Shown here piece after piece: positions 1 to 8,234 of a stretch of 64,000 nucleotides of DNA. Made by a program: the position numbers and the translations under genes. The notes under the pieces were generated by a model that was not told where the DNA came from, did not search any database, and saw only the letters and a program-made list of their open reading frames with translations. Location of the stretch: NCBI GenBank assembly GCA_035495315.1, contig DATJGF010000164.1, positions 22,887 to 86,886 of the forward strand. Direction: 5' to 3'. Numbering within the stretch: the stretch's first letter is position 1; each line of letters starts with the position of its first letter. Source of the stretch: DATJGF01 sp035495315. Lineage in GTDB: Bacteria; Verrucomicrobiota; Verrucomicrobiia; Limisphaerales; UBA8199.

Positions 1-43
1 AGACGGTCAGGACGGCAGCGGTGAGGTTTTTCAATATTTTCAT
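1..43 (-). CDS. N-terminus of a secreted protein (partial, cut by window edge)
   Basis: Reading leftward from the ATG at 43 gives MKILKNLTAAVLTV and then the sequence leaves the window. Two lysines followed by a hydrophobic stretch is the start of a Sec signal peptide, so the product is probably exported. A consensus -10 box lies 23 bases upstream of the ATG (66-71), which supports this as a genuine start. The rest of the gene and its function are outside the window. Confidence 0.6.
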   Translation of the reverse strand, partial: MKILKNLTAAVLTV

Positions 44-65
44 AGTTTAGGTCTAAGTCGCATCC

Positions 66-71
66 ATTATA
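66..71 (-). promoter_or_regulatory. Sigma-70-like -10 box TATAAT for the left-edge gene
   Basis: On the minus strand this reads TATAAT, an exact consensus -10 hexamer. It would place transcription initiation about 16 bases before the ATG at 43. No good -35 hexamer is present at 17 bases; TTGAGG sits at a 19-base spacing. Seen in sequence; promoter activity is inferred. Confidence 0.45.
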
Positions 72-138
72 CGCCAGGACTGGCAAATTCCCTCAAAAAG
101 TTTTTGGAGCAGAAATACGATTAGGAGCAGGATTAGGA

Positions 139-180
139 TTGCAGAAAAAGAGAGGGCGGCCCGCGGGCAGTGGGCCGCCC
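139..180 (-). terminator. Rho-independent-type terminator after the M3 peptidase gene
   Basis: GGGCGGCCC at 154-162 pairs perfectly with GGGCCGCCC at 172-180 (9-bp GC stem, 9-nt loop). Read leftward, the stem is followed directly by TCTCTTTTTC (153-144), a T-rich tract, so it would terminate transcripts coming from the peptidase gene that ends at 382. It lies about 200 bases past that stop codon. Confidence 0.6.
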
Positions 181-381
181 ATTAACCCATACTATCGGTT
201 GCCTCTGGGTTAACCGACCAAAGGGTCGATTCTGAAACCGAAAACAGCAACTAGGAGGATCCTGGGGCGCACCTAGGGAAAGTACGGATGCCAAGGACTC
301 CTGACCCCAGCCCCCGCCAGAAAGGGAGAGGGGGGAATCCCTTGTGGGCAGGTTGCCTTCGTCAGTGCGGCGGTTCCGGAA
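181..381. other. Intergenic stretch with a second hairpin
   Basis: No gene is apparent. TTAACCC (182-188) pairs with GGGTTAA (207-213). A CT/GA-rich segment around 300-335 (CCCCAGCCCCCGCCAGAAAG and following) resembles a decayed copy of the CT-rich palindromes found at 5616-5641 and 36978-37004. Confidence 0.4.
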
Positions 382-2520
382 CTAGTTTGAGCCAGTGGAT
401 GCGATCTTGCCCTTACCCGTGCCTTTTTCGATACCGATCTTTTTGAGGAATGGTTCGAGAGATCGTTCACGGCCCAGAAATTTCTCGATAGAAATGTTCA
501 CATCTCTCGAATCGCCCGGTTCGTAGATCTCGCGGCGCAGGCGCATGCCGGCGGCACGATCGTAATAACCGTCGGGCGCTTGCTCGAATACGGTGGCCAT
601 ATCAGCGGCGATGGCGTCAGCCCAGGCATACCCGTAGTAGCCCGCGTCATAGCCCATCAGGTGTCCGAAGTAAGCGACAAAGGCAGTATCCGGCGCCAAC
701 GGCAGGAAGACTTCGCTGAGGATGCGGTTAGACAGCGGTAGGGCTTCTTGCGCGTTGTTATCGTGAATTTGGGTGTGGAGCAGGAGGTCGGTCAGTCCGA
801 ACGAGAGCTGGCGCCGATATCGGGTGCCTTCGGTGGCAAGTCGGGCCTCCTTAAGTTTAGCGAGGATCTCGGCGGGGATCTTTTTGGACGGATCCCGGTA
901 ATCGGCCGCAAAGCTATCCAGGACCTTCTTATCCCAAACCCAGTTTTCGAGCATTTGGGACGGCGCCTCGACAAAGTCGCGTGGCACGCTGGTCCCTGAG
1001 AAGCGGCTGTATTTGGCGCGGGTGAGGATCGAATGCATGGCGTGGCCGAACTCGTGAAACAGGGTTTCAACATCGCTATGCGAGAGCAAGGAAGGCCGGT
1101 CTTTAGTCGGAGATGGGAAGTTGCAGATTAGGGCGACAGTGGGACGCTGGTACTTGCCGTCGGGCAATAGTTTGCCGCCAATGAGTCCGAATTGGGCGAA
1201 GTGATTGTACTTACCTTCGCGCGGGAACATATCGAGGTAGAACAGACCCAGGGGTTCGTCAGAGTGAGCGTCGGAGACCGCGTAGAGCTGTAAATCATCG
1301 ACCCATTTGTATGGGGCATCGACGCGCTCGAATTTGAGGCCAAAAATTCGCTGATAGATGGTGAACATGCCCTCGAGCACGCGTTGGTACGGGAAATAGA
1401 CGCGCAGTTGTTCGGCATCGATATCGTATTTGGCCTTTTTCAGCTGATTGCTGAAATAACGCCAGTCCCAGATTCGAATTTGAGCGTTGGGATCGCCCGC
1501 CTCCTTCACTTTGATTTGGCGAAACTCGGCTAATTCCTCGTCGAATTTCGGTTGCAGGCCCGTCTTCAGGCGCTCGAGGAAGTCAATCGCGGTGGCGGCA
1601 TTCTTGACCATTTTGACTTCCGTTTGATAATCCGCCCACGACTTGTACCCAAGCCTCTTGGCAATATCATCGCGAAGAGGGAGGATCTTTGCGAGCAACG
1701 GCAGGTTCTCGGCGCGCGCGAGATTATCGTGTTCAATGAGCAGTTTTTTGCGGGTTTCCTCGCGACGCGCATTATCCATCACCATGATGTATTGCCAGGT
1801 GACGTTGGCCAGGACGGTGTATTCGTCGTCGCCGGTTTTGACCTGATCGAGAAACGTCGCCGGCACACCGTCGAGTTCCGCCTTTGAGAACTTCACCGGC
1901 TTTTCGGCTTTGGTGATATTGGAGAGGTAATCGGTGGTGAGGCGGGACAATTCCTTGCGCATTTTTTCGACCTCATCGCGCTCGGGCTTGGGGAGTTCCA
2001 GGCCGGCACGCCGGAAATCGCGCATCGTTTCGGACAAGAGTTTCGCGTCTTCGCCTTTGAGTTTTGGCTTGCGCTCAGCAAAGGCTTTGATGACGCGGTA
2101 GACGTCTTCGCGATATTCGAGGCCGACCATCCATTCCTCGAGTTCTTTGAGGGAGTCGGTGGCCGTCTCCCGAAGGGCAGCATTGGGACTGGTCTCCTTG
2201 ATGACCTGGAGCCGGTTATCCGCCAAGCTGATGTCATAGCCGACGTCATCGAGGGCGCAGACGGTGTTTTTGAAGTTGGCTTTTGCGAGATCGATAGCAG
2301 CGATGCCATCCAGCGCCTTGTTTCCCGCGGTGATGGTTTGTTTCACCGAATCGCGGACGGCATTGGTATCCGTTTCGAAATGCGGCAAGCGGATTGCCGC
2401 AGTCCACTTGGCGGCGCGAGCTTCGAAGTTGTGTAATGCTGCTGAGGTCGAACTTTGAGCCTGGCTGCGTAAGGTCATGGGAAATACGATCAATGCTGCT
2501 ACAAACGCTTTCCAAAACAT
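382..2520 (-). CDS. M3-family oligopeptidase (thimet/oligopeptidase A type), exported
   Basis: A zinc metallopeptidase of 712 residues that cleaves short peptides. HEFGH at residues 489-493 gives the two His ligands and the catalytic Glu490; Glu518 (25 residues after the second His) is the expected third zinc ligand. The length fits family M3. The start is set at the ATG at 2520 because it is preceded by AAGGTG at a good spacing and opens with a signal peptide (MFWKAFVAALIVFPMTLRSQAQ). The upstream in-frame ATG at 2565 would put 15 non-signal residues in front. Export implies degradation of peptides in the periplasm or at the cell surface. It follows the small anchored protein by 41 bases and may be cotranscribed with it. 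Confidence 0.93.
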   Translation of the reverse strand: MFWKAFVAALIVFPMTLRSQAQSSTSAALHNFEARAAKWTAAIRLPHFETDTNAVRDSVKQTITAGNKALDGIAAIDLAKANFKNTVCALDDVGYDISLADNRLQVIKETSPNAALRETATDSLKELEEWMVGLEYREDVYRVIKAFAERKPKLKGEDAKLLSETMRDFRRAGLELPKPERDEVEKMRKELSRLTTDYLSNITKAEKPVKFSKAELDGVPATFLDQVKTGDDEYTVLANVTWQYIMVMDNARREETRKKLLIEHDNLARAENLPLLAKILPLRDDIAKRLGYKSWADYQTEVKMVKNAATAIDFLERLKTGLQPKFDEELAEFRQIKVKEAGDPNAQIRIWDWRYFSNQLKKAKYDIDAEQLRVYFPYQRVLEGMFTIYQRIFGLKFERVDAPYKWVDDLQLYAVSDAHSDEPLGLFYLDMFPREGKYNHFAQFGLIGGKLLPDGKYQRPTVALICNFPSPTKDRPSLLSHSDVETLFHEFGHAMHSILTRAKYSRFSGTSVPRDFVEAPSQMLENWVWDKKVLDSFAADYRDPSKKIPAEILAKLKEARLATEGTRYRRQLSFGLTDLLLHTQIHDNNAQEALPLSNRILSEVFLPLAPDTAFVAYFGHLMGYDAGYYGYAWADAIAADMATVFEQAPDGYYDRAAGMRLRREIYEPGDSRDVNISIEKFLGRERSLEPFLKKIGIEKGTGKGKIASTGSN

Positions 2521-2561
2521 GCCATTCACCTTACCGGCGGGCGGGCGGGGCGCAAGCGGTT

Positions 2562-3020
2562 TCACTCACTTCGGGCAACAGGAACGAAGTCGTGCTGCTC
2601 CTTAATGGCACCGACCTCGACGAACAGGCGGTACTGGACCCCGGGTTCAAGCGCGACAGGGCGGACGCCTTCAACGGCGGACCGCATCCCGGGGATACGC
2701 ATGCCATAGGTGAAGGCCTTAATGGGCAGGGAATTGGAATCCGAAACCAGAGACCAAACGGGGAGCGGGTACTTATTGGTTTCGATAGCGCAGATCGGGA
2801 TCACTTTCAGGGCGGTAAGCTTCAGTTTGCGGTCAAATCCAAAGACAATGGGATCAATGGCCGAATCGTCGGCTCGGCCGCGGCGCAAGACGGCCCGGGC
2901 GGGCCGTGAACGGTCGTAGATTTGAATACGGTTCTTGGCAAACCAGTCTCTATTAAGGTAAAGCGATAAGCCGCCGAGCACGATGGCCATAGCAATCAGC
3001 ATCCAGACTTTCGTCGTCAT
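2562..3020 (-). CDS. Small membrane-anchored hypothetical protein
   Basis: 152 residues from the ATG at 3020 (MTTKVWMLIAMAIVLGGLSL). A single hydrophobic segment at about residues 5-22 is followed by a soluble domain of about 130 residues (DWFAKNRIQIYDRSRPAR and on) that should lie outside the membrane. Family not recognised. An in-frame extension to 3788 exists, but it runs antisense through the prepilin-like gene and reads as low-complexity Arg/His-rich sequence, so it is not used. The gene diverges from the prepilin-like gene at 3135 and leads into the M3 peptidase. Confidence 0.7.
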   Translation of the reverse strand: MTTKVWMLIAMAIVLGGLSLYLNRDWFAKNRIQIYDRSRPARAVLRRGRADDSAIDPIVFGFDRKLKLTALKVIPICAIETNKYPLPVWSLVSDSNSLPIKAFTYGMRIPGMRSAVEGVRPVALEPGVQYRLFVEVGAIKEQHDFVPVARSE

Positions 3021-3134
3021 AGCGTAAAAGCTTGACGCTGGGGAACGAGGAATATTCGAGCCGATTGTGAGATCGAGTGCCCCGGCAGCAGTTCGCTTTG
3101 GCAGCGGGCAAAAAAGAACTCTTGAACGACGAGT

Positions 3135-3932
3135 ATGAATCACCCTGCCTCTGGGGCGCGACTCGGCAACGGGCGTGCATTTACATTGATTGAACTGCTG
3201 GTGGTTATTGCGATTATAGCGATATTGGCGAGCATGTTGCTTCCTGCACTGGCGCGGGCAAAGGAAGCGGCCAACCGCAGTAAGTGCGTCAACAGCCTCA
3301 AGCAGATTGAGCTGTCGCTGAAGCTTTACGCGGATGATAGCGACGGCTTTTTCCCGCCTCGGACCAACGCGTATCGCTGGCCGACGTTGCTCCTGGACGC
3401 CTACCGAAATACGAACCTGCTGGTCTGCCCTACCGACCTGCAGCGCGGGGTGCCACAAACGGCGACCGGCTCCCCCACGGCTGCGGATCGCGCACCACGC
3501 AGTTATTTCATCAACGGGTGGAACGATTTTTTTGCCGATAGCCTGAGCGCGGGGGATTTCTCGCAGTACATGGCCGGGACATATCCGCACGCGGCGATGA
3601 AAGATCTCGGAGTAATGAAACCTTCGGAAACGGTGATGTTCGGCGAGAAAAAAAATATCGCGCAGGCGACGCCGACCGATCCACAGGGAGCGATGGATTA
3701 CTTCATGGACATGTTTGAAGCATCGGGTGGGGTGCCAACGGGGAATGATGTCGATCGGATCGAACACGGGTGCCATTCGGTGATCCACAAAGGAGGCCGG
3801 GCTGGCGGATCGAACTTTGCGTTTGTCGATGGGAGCGTCCGTTTTGTCAAATATGGTCTGTCGGTTTGGCCGTTGAATTTATGGGCGGTGAATGACGTGG
3901 ACCGTTTGAAAAACGCGTTCGTGGCTCCATAA
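3135..3932 (+). CDS. Prepilin-type N-terminal cleavage/methylation domain protein (PVC H-x-DG type)
   Basis: 265 residues. The N-terminus contains GRAFTLIELLVVIAIIAILA, the type IV prepilin/pseudopilin motif: cleavage after the Gly-containing leader, methylated Phe, and Glu at +5. A hydrophobic helix and a globular domain follow, with a late FAFVDGSVRFV block, the signature of the very large Planctomycetes/Verrucomicrobia type II secretion G-like family. Function in these phyla is largely unknown; family members are exported pseudopilin-like proteins. It is transcribed alone and is followed by a hairpin at 3983-4010. Confidence 0.92.
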   Translation: MNHPASGARLGNGRAFTLIELLVVIAIIAILASMLLPALARAKEAANRSKCVNSLKQIELSLKLYADDSDGFFPPRTNAYRWPTLLLDAYRNTNLLVCPTDLQRGVPQTATGSPTAADRAPRSYFINGWNDFFADSLSAGDFSQYMAGTYPHAAMKDLGVMKPSETVMFGEKKNIAQATPTDPQGAMDYFMDMFEASGGVPTGNDVDRIEHGCHSVIHKGGRAGGSNFAFVDGSVRFVKYGLSVWPLNLWAVNDVDRLKNAFVAP

Positions 3933-3938
3933 AATTGG

Positions 3939-3968
3939 TTGACACAAGCCAAGTGCGAAGACTATTTG
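3939..3968 (+). promoter_or_regulatory. Possible promoter upstream of the asparagine-synthetase-like gene
   Basis: TTGACA at 3939-3944 is an exact -35 consensus. At 17-18 bases the -10 region (CTATTT/TATTTG, 3962-3968) is weak. It faces the gene that starts at 4125 or 4245. The hairpin at 3983-4010 would lie just downstream in the leader, so it could be a leader element rather than a terminator. Inferred from motif only. Confidence 0.3.
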
Positions 3969-3982
3969 AAGATACTATGAAT

Positions 3983-4010
3983 AGAGCGGCTCCCGGTAAG
4001 GAGTCGCTCT
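3983..4010 (+). terminator. Hairpin after the prepilin-like gene
   Basis: AGAGCG-G-CTCC (3983-3993) pairs with GGAG-T-CGCTCT (4000-4010): an 11-bp stem with one G-T wobble and a CGGTAA loop. There is no T-tract after it, so terminator function is uncertain. Confidence 0.4.
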
Positions 4011-4124
4011 CGCTTTCAGAGTCCTCCCACCTATGAAAAAGAGGATCCGAAGCTAAATAAAACGTCGTCGATTGGTCCTGGCAGACAATGGGTACTAGAC
4101 CCAAGGAGTTGGTGGCGGAGGTAA

Positions 4125-5567
4125 ATGGTTATTGAACCACGCGCGGCGCTCAGGGGATTTTTTCGCGGACGCCTAAGGGTCGACCATAGAAGCTCGAAAC
4201 TTAAGACTTTGGGATTTTCTGCGAGCCTGTTAAGTTTCGGTTGTATGCAAGCCGAATATCTGGAAAGGGTAGTTGATCTTACAGACCCTGCCGCCAATCG
4301 CATTTTAAACATGACGGTCGAGGAGGCGCGTGGGCGAATCTCGCGAGGACCGTCGGAGGCGGTGCGGGAGATTACGGGTTCGTTCGCATTGGTGGCCAAG
4401 GAAGGCAAAATCGTGCGCCTGGCGCGCTCGCTGGATCGGCCGATGCGTTACTTTTTGGCGAAACGGCATGAAGGACCCGCCCTGATCGTCGCCAACCGAA
4501 TTGACGCCATTCGGAATTGGTTAAAGCAAAATGGTTTTGGCGACCAATTTCATCCGAGTTACACGCGCATGATTCCTGCGCATCATATCGTCCAGATCCA
4601 TTTGATTGGCTGTCCAGACCCCGACCCGCTTTACGAACGTTTCTTTTCGCCCGCGCGCAATGCCTTCGCCGGCGACTTAAGTTCACTAGGAGGCAATTAC
4701 ATAGGGGCTCTGGAACATGAAATCAAAGGCTGGCTCGCGAGTTTGCCGGTGGATGCACCGGTCGGTGTTTGTTTCTCCGGCGGCGTTGATAGCGGCGCGG
4801 TGTTTTTGGTGACGTATCATTCGATGTTGAAGATGGGCCTGAACCCGGCGCGACTCAAAGCCTTCACACTGACCATCGATGGTGGTCCGGACCTCGCTCA
4901 GGCGAGAGAGTTCCTGCAGAAGCTGGATTTGGAGCTTTTCCTGGAGCCGATAGAAGCGGATGCCGCCTCGCTGGATGTGGCCGAAACGATACGAATCCTC
5001 GAGGATTACAAAGCACTGGATGTGGAATGCGCTATAATGGGGCTGGCATTATGCCGCGGCATCCGGAGACGCTATCCGGATTGGAAATTTCTTATCGACG
5101 GCGACGGGGGCGACGAGAATCTAAAAGATTATCCGATTGAGGAGAATCCGGAGCTGACGATTCGCAGCGTGGTAAACAACCGGATGCTGTACCAGGAGGG
5201 CTGGGGATTGGGAACAATAAAGCACTCGTTGACCTACTCCGGCGGATTGAGCCGCTCATATACGCGGACGTATGCGCCGGCCCACCATTGCGGATTTGAG
5301 GGGTTCAGTCCTTTCACGCGGCCAGCGGTGATTGAACAGGCCGAAGGGATCCCGTTCATCGATTTGACGCAATACGAGGTAGCGAAGCTCTACCAATTGA
5401 AAGGAGAGGTTGTCGGAAAAGGTGTGAAGGCGGTGACAGGTTTTGATATGCCGATTTTTGCGAAGCGCCGTTTTCAGAATGGGGCGCTGCCGGCGGAGCG
5501 TTTGCGCCAGCGGTTCTCTGGCGGTGAGGCGGCATACCGCAAGCACTTTTTGGCAATTTACAGTTGA
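4125..5567 (+). CDS. Asparagine-synthetase-like amidotransferase domain protein
   Basis: 480 residues from 4125, or 440 from the ATG at 4245; GGAGGT sits only 2 bases before the 4125 ATG, so the start is unresolved. The C-terminal ATP-pyrophosphatase domain is clear: SGGVDS at residues 218-223 (PP-loop) and DGDGGDENLKDY at about 325-336, matching the second synthetase motif. The N-terminal part resembles a degraded class II glutaminase domain (GSFALVAKEG, SLDRPMRYF), but no start gives Met-Cys, so the N-terminal nucleophile of AsnB is absent. It probably activates a carboxylate by adenylation and uses a nitrogen source other than its own glutaminase, as in AsnB-like tailoring enzymes. Followed by a radical SAM gene and a halogenase-like gene on the same strand. 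Confidence 0.8.
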   Translation: MVIEPRAALRGFFRGRLRVDHRSSKLKTLGFSASLLSFGCMQAEYLERVVDLTDPAANRILNMTVEEARGRISRGPSEAVREITGSFALVAKEGKIVRLARSLDRPMRYFLAKRHEGPALIVANRIDAIRNWLKQNGFGDQFHPSYTRMIPAHHIVQIHLIGCPDPDPLYERFFSPARNAFAGDLSSLGGNYIGALEHEIKGWLASLPVDAPVGVCFSGGVDSGAVFLVTYHSMLKMGLNPARLKAFTLTIDGGPDLAQAREFLQKLDLELFLEPIEADAASLDVAETIRILEDYKALDVECAIMGLALCRGIRRRYPDWKFLIDGDGGDENLKDYPIEENPELTIRSVVNNRMLYQEGWGLGTIKHSLTYSGGLSRSYTRTYAPAHHCGFEGFSPFTRPAVIEQAEGIPFIDLTQYEVAKLYQLKGEVVGKGVKAVTGFDMPIFAKRRFQNGALPAERLRQRFSGGEAAYRKHFLAIYS

Positions 5568-5615
5568 GGATTAAGTCCACAACTCGCTGAACATGACAAG
5601 TACCCCTCACCCCTA

Positions 5616-5641
5616 CCCTCTCCCCTCAGAAGGGGAGAGGG
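5616..5641. repeat. CT-rich dispersed palindrome
   Basis: CCCTCTCCCC (5616-5625) and GGGGAGAGGG (5632-5641) form a perfect 10-bp stem, extendable by one T-A pair, with a CAGA loop. A nearly identical palindrome lies at 36978-37004, so this is a dispersed repeat. Here it separates the asparagine-synthetase-like and radical SAM genes. Confidence 0.65.
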
Positions 5642-5669
5642 AGAATTATCGGCCGTAGAGAGTACTTTC

Positions 5670-6671
5670 GTGTCGGGCCTCATTGGGGCTTTGGCGAGCC
5701 TAACTAGTTGGCACTTGGGTTCCATCTTACCAGAGCAGCGGATAACGGAGTGGATCCTGGCCCAGCGTCCAGCCCGGACGATTCAGGATCCTTTTACGCC
5801 ACATGGTTTTTTCCTCGAAGAAGAACGATCGGCTGCGGGGCGGATCGTGGAGTCAGGGACGATTTTATTGACGAACAAAGATTGTCCCTGGCATTGCGTC
5901 ATGTGCGATTTGTGGAAGACGACGCTGACGCAGACGGTGCCACGAGGGGCGATCGGGCGACAAATTGACTACGCTCTGAACGAGTTCAAGTGCCGGCCTG
6001 AACACATCAAGCTGTACAATGGGGGAAGTTTTTTTGATCCGGCGGCGATTCCGCCCGGCGATTATAGAGAGATTAGTCAGCGGATAGCCTTCGCGAGGCA
6101 TGTCATCGTGGAAAGTCATCCGCGACTGATTGGGAAGCGAACGCTCGAATTTCGTGACTTGCTGAACGGTTCGCTGGAGGTTGGGATGGGGCTGGAGACC
6201 GTTCATCCCGAGATCCTGCCGCGGTTAAACAAGAACTTCACGCTGTCCCAGTTCTCCGAATCAACGGGCGTTTTGCGACGAGAAGCTATAGGCGTGAGGG
6301 CTTTCGTGCTGGTCAAGACGCCGTGGATGAGCGAGACGGAGGGGTTGGAATGGGCGGTGAAATCTGCTGAGTTCGCGTTTGAGTGCGGTGCGACTGTGGT
6401 TTCGCTTATTCCGACCCGAGGTGGTAATGGGGCGATGGAACGGTTAAAGGAGGCCGGTGAGTTTGCCAGGCCGCGCTTGTCGACGCTGGAGAAGGCCTTG
6501 AAATACGCGTTGAAACTGGGCAAAGGCCGCGTGTTCGCTGATACGTGGAACCTGGGTTTATTCTCGGAGTGCCACTGCTGCCTGGAGGCGCGGAATCGGC
6601 GGTTGCATACGATTAATCTGTCGCAGCAAATGCTCCCGCCGATCGCGTGCGCGACCTGTGGCGCGCTATGA
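5670..6671 (+). CDS. Radical SAM protein, Elp3/RaSEA-like
   Basis: 333 residues from a GTG start. CPWHCVMC places the three cluster-binding cysteines at 72, 76 and 79 (CxxxCxxC), in the context TNKDCPWHCVMCDLW that resembles the Elp3-like/TIGR01210 (archaeosine radical SAM, RaSEA) group. The core continues through KLYNGGSFFD and GMGLETVHPEILPRLNK. The C-terminus carries five more cysteines (301, 303, 304, 327, 330), possibly a second metal or Fe-S site. The substrate is unknown. Its TGA overlaps the ATG of the halogenase-like gene (ATGA at 6668-6671), implying translational coupling and a shared pathway. Confidence 0.82.
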   Translation: MSGLIGALASLTSWHLGSILPEQRITEWILAQRPARTIQDPFTPHGFFLEEERSAAGRIVESGTILLTNKDCPWHCVMCDLWKTTLTQTVPRGAIGRQIDYALNEFKCRPEHIKLYNGGSFFDPAAIPPGDYREISQRIAFARHVIVESHPRLIGKRTLEFRDLLNGSLEVGMGLETVHPEILPRLNKNFTLSQFSESTGVLRREAIGVRAFVLVKTPWMSETEGLEWAVKSAEFAFECGATVVSLIPTRGGNGAMERLKEAGEFARPRLSTLEKALKYALKLGKGRVFADTWNLGLFSECHCCLEARNRRLHTINLSQQMLPPIACATCGAL

Positions 6672-8215
6672 GCACGGCTCGTTTCCAAGTGCTTGTAGTA
6701 GGGTCGGGCTTCGGCGGATCGCTGATGGCGATGGTGGCTCGACGACTCGGTTTTTCGACAGGGTTGATCGAGCGCGGCAAACACCCACGGTTTGTGATTG
6801 GAGAATCGACGACGCCGCTGACGAACCTGCTGCTCGAGGAGTTGGCGATGGAGTACGACTTGCCTGCCGTAAAGCCGCTCACCAAGTGGGGGCGCTGGCA
6901 GCGACAGCTGCCACAGCTGGCTTGCGGACTCAAGCGAGGGTTTACGTTTTATCAGCACGAATGGGATCGGCCTTACGTGGTTGAGGACGGACGCAAAACG
7001 CAGCTGCTGGTAGGTGCGAGTCCGCGCGATGAAATCGCCGACACGCATTGGTACCGGCCGGATTTTGATCGATACCTCGTGGAGCAAGCCCAAGCGCTTG
7101 GAGTTGATTACATGGACCAAGTGGACCTGACTGAAGCGACCGAGCTCCCGGATGGGATGCGATTCGCCGCAACCCGACAAGGCCAAAGGCTCGAGATTGA
7201 TGCGGATCTGGTCATCGATGCGACCGGCGCTCGCGGCTTCCTTTTTCGTCTGCTCCGTCTGCCTGAAAAATCGTTCGCGATGCTGCCGCCTACCCAAGCA
7301 TTGTTCTCCCATTTTACAGGAGTGGGTGCCTTGCCGGTGTGCTTTGGGATTGTCGGACGTGTTCCACCTTATCCGCCGGAGGACGCGGCAGTGCATCATG
7401 TCTTCCGTGGTGGGTGGATATGGGTGTTGAAATTCAATAATGGCATCACCAGCGCGGGCATAGCAGCAACCGATGCCACCGCCAAACAGCTCGAGTTAAC
7501 CTCAGGTGAGGCCGGGTGGAGGCGGCTGCTGGAGCGACTACCGAGCTTACGAGAAATTTTCGGTTGCGCTCGCAGCGTAGTGCCTTTCGTGTATCAGCCA
7601 CGACTCGCGTTTCATTGTGGCCAAGTGACTGGCAAGAATTGGGTGTTACTGCCGTCGGCGGCGGGAGTAGTCGATCCGTTGCTGTCGACAGGTTTTCCGC
7701 TGACGTTGCTGGGGATCAGGCGCATCGGGCGAATGCTCCGCTATGACCAGGAAGGCGATTCCTGGTCACGGGCGTTGAAGGAATATGCGGATATTACGTC
7801 GCTGGAATTGGAAACCACCGCCGACCTGGTCGGAGCGCTCTACACAACGATGGATCGGTTCGAGCTATTCAAGGCCTTGAGCCTGCTCTATTTCGCGGCG
7901 GCAAGTTTCTCGGAAGTTAGCCGGCGTTTGGGCAAGGCCCAGTTGGCGGATTCTTTTTTGCTGTGTCGGGATCCGGAATTTGGCCCGCAGCTAAAGCGAC
8001 TTTGCGCGGCGGCCCGTCAAGCGCGCAGCGCGGAGGACCAGGAGCGATTAAAGAAAGCAATTCTAGAAGCGATCGCGCCGTTTGATCTCGCGGGTTTGAC
8101 GGATATAAGCCGGGACCCGTGGTATCCGGCGCGGGGAGAGGACATCCTGGCCAACGCCGGGAAGTTGGGGGCCTCACCACAAGAGCTCGCCAGGCTGCTA
8201 ACGCGTGAGCAGTAG
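6668..8215 (+). CDS. FAD-dependent oxidoreductase, flavin-dependent halogenase-like
   Basis: 515 residues. A Rossmann dinucleotide motif GSGFGG lies at residues 12-17, followed by GESTTPLTN (45-53), typical of the tryptophan-halogenase/geranylgeranyl-reductase fold. Lys89 in LKRGFTF aligns by eye with the catalytic lysine of flavin halogenases. GGWIWVL (248-254) stands where halogenases have GWxWxIP, so the motif is altered (no IP). The VVDPLLSTGFPLTL block is also family-typical. It may halogenate or oxidise a small molecule or a peptide; the substrate is not predictable. A separate flavin reductase would be needed and none is nearby. Start chosen at 6668 because it overlaps the upstream stop. 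Confidence 0.82.
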   Translation: MSTARFQVLVVGSGFGGSLMAMVARRLGFSTGLIERGKHPRFVIGESTTPLTNLLLEELAMEYDLPAVKPLTKWGRWQRQLPQLACGLKRGFTFYQHEWDRPYVVEDGRKTQLLVGASPRDEIADTHWYRPDFDRYLVEQAQALGVDYMDQVDLTEATELPDGMRFAATRQGQRLEIDADLVIDATGARGFLFRLLRLPEKSFAMLPPTQALFSHFTGVGALPVCFGIVGRVPPYPPEDAAVHHVFRGGWIWVLKFNNGITSAGIAATDATAKQLELTSGEAGWRRLLERLPSLREIFGCARSVVPFVYQPRLAFHCGQVTGKNWVLLPSAAGVVDPLLSTGFPLTLLGIRRIGRMLRYDQEGDSWSRALKEYADITSLELETTADLVGALYTTMDRFELFKALSLLYFAAASFSEVSRRLGKAQLADSFLLCRDPEFGPQLKRLCAAARQARSAEDQERLKKAILEAIAPFDLAGLTDISRDPWYPARGEDILANAGKLGASPQELARLLTREQ

Positions 8216-8234
8216 CCACAAGAGAGCACAAAGA

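Noticed and set aside
3021..3788. N-terminal extension of the small anchored protein gene (frame open to 3788)
   Set aside because: It runs antisense through the prepilin-like gene and encodes Arg/His-rich sequence; the signal-anchor start at 3020 is better.
6203..7399. Long leftward open frame of 398 codons
   Set aside because: Antisense to the radical SAM and halogenase-like genes, with biased composition typical of a shadow frame.
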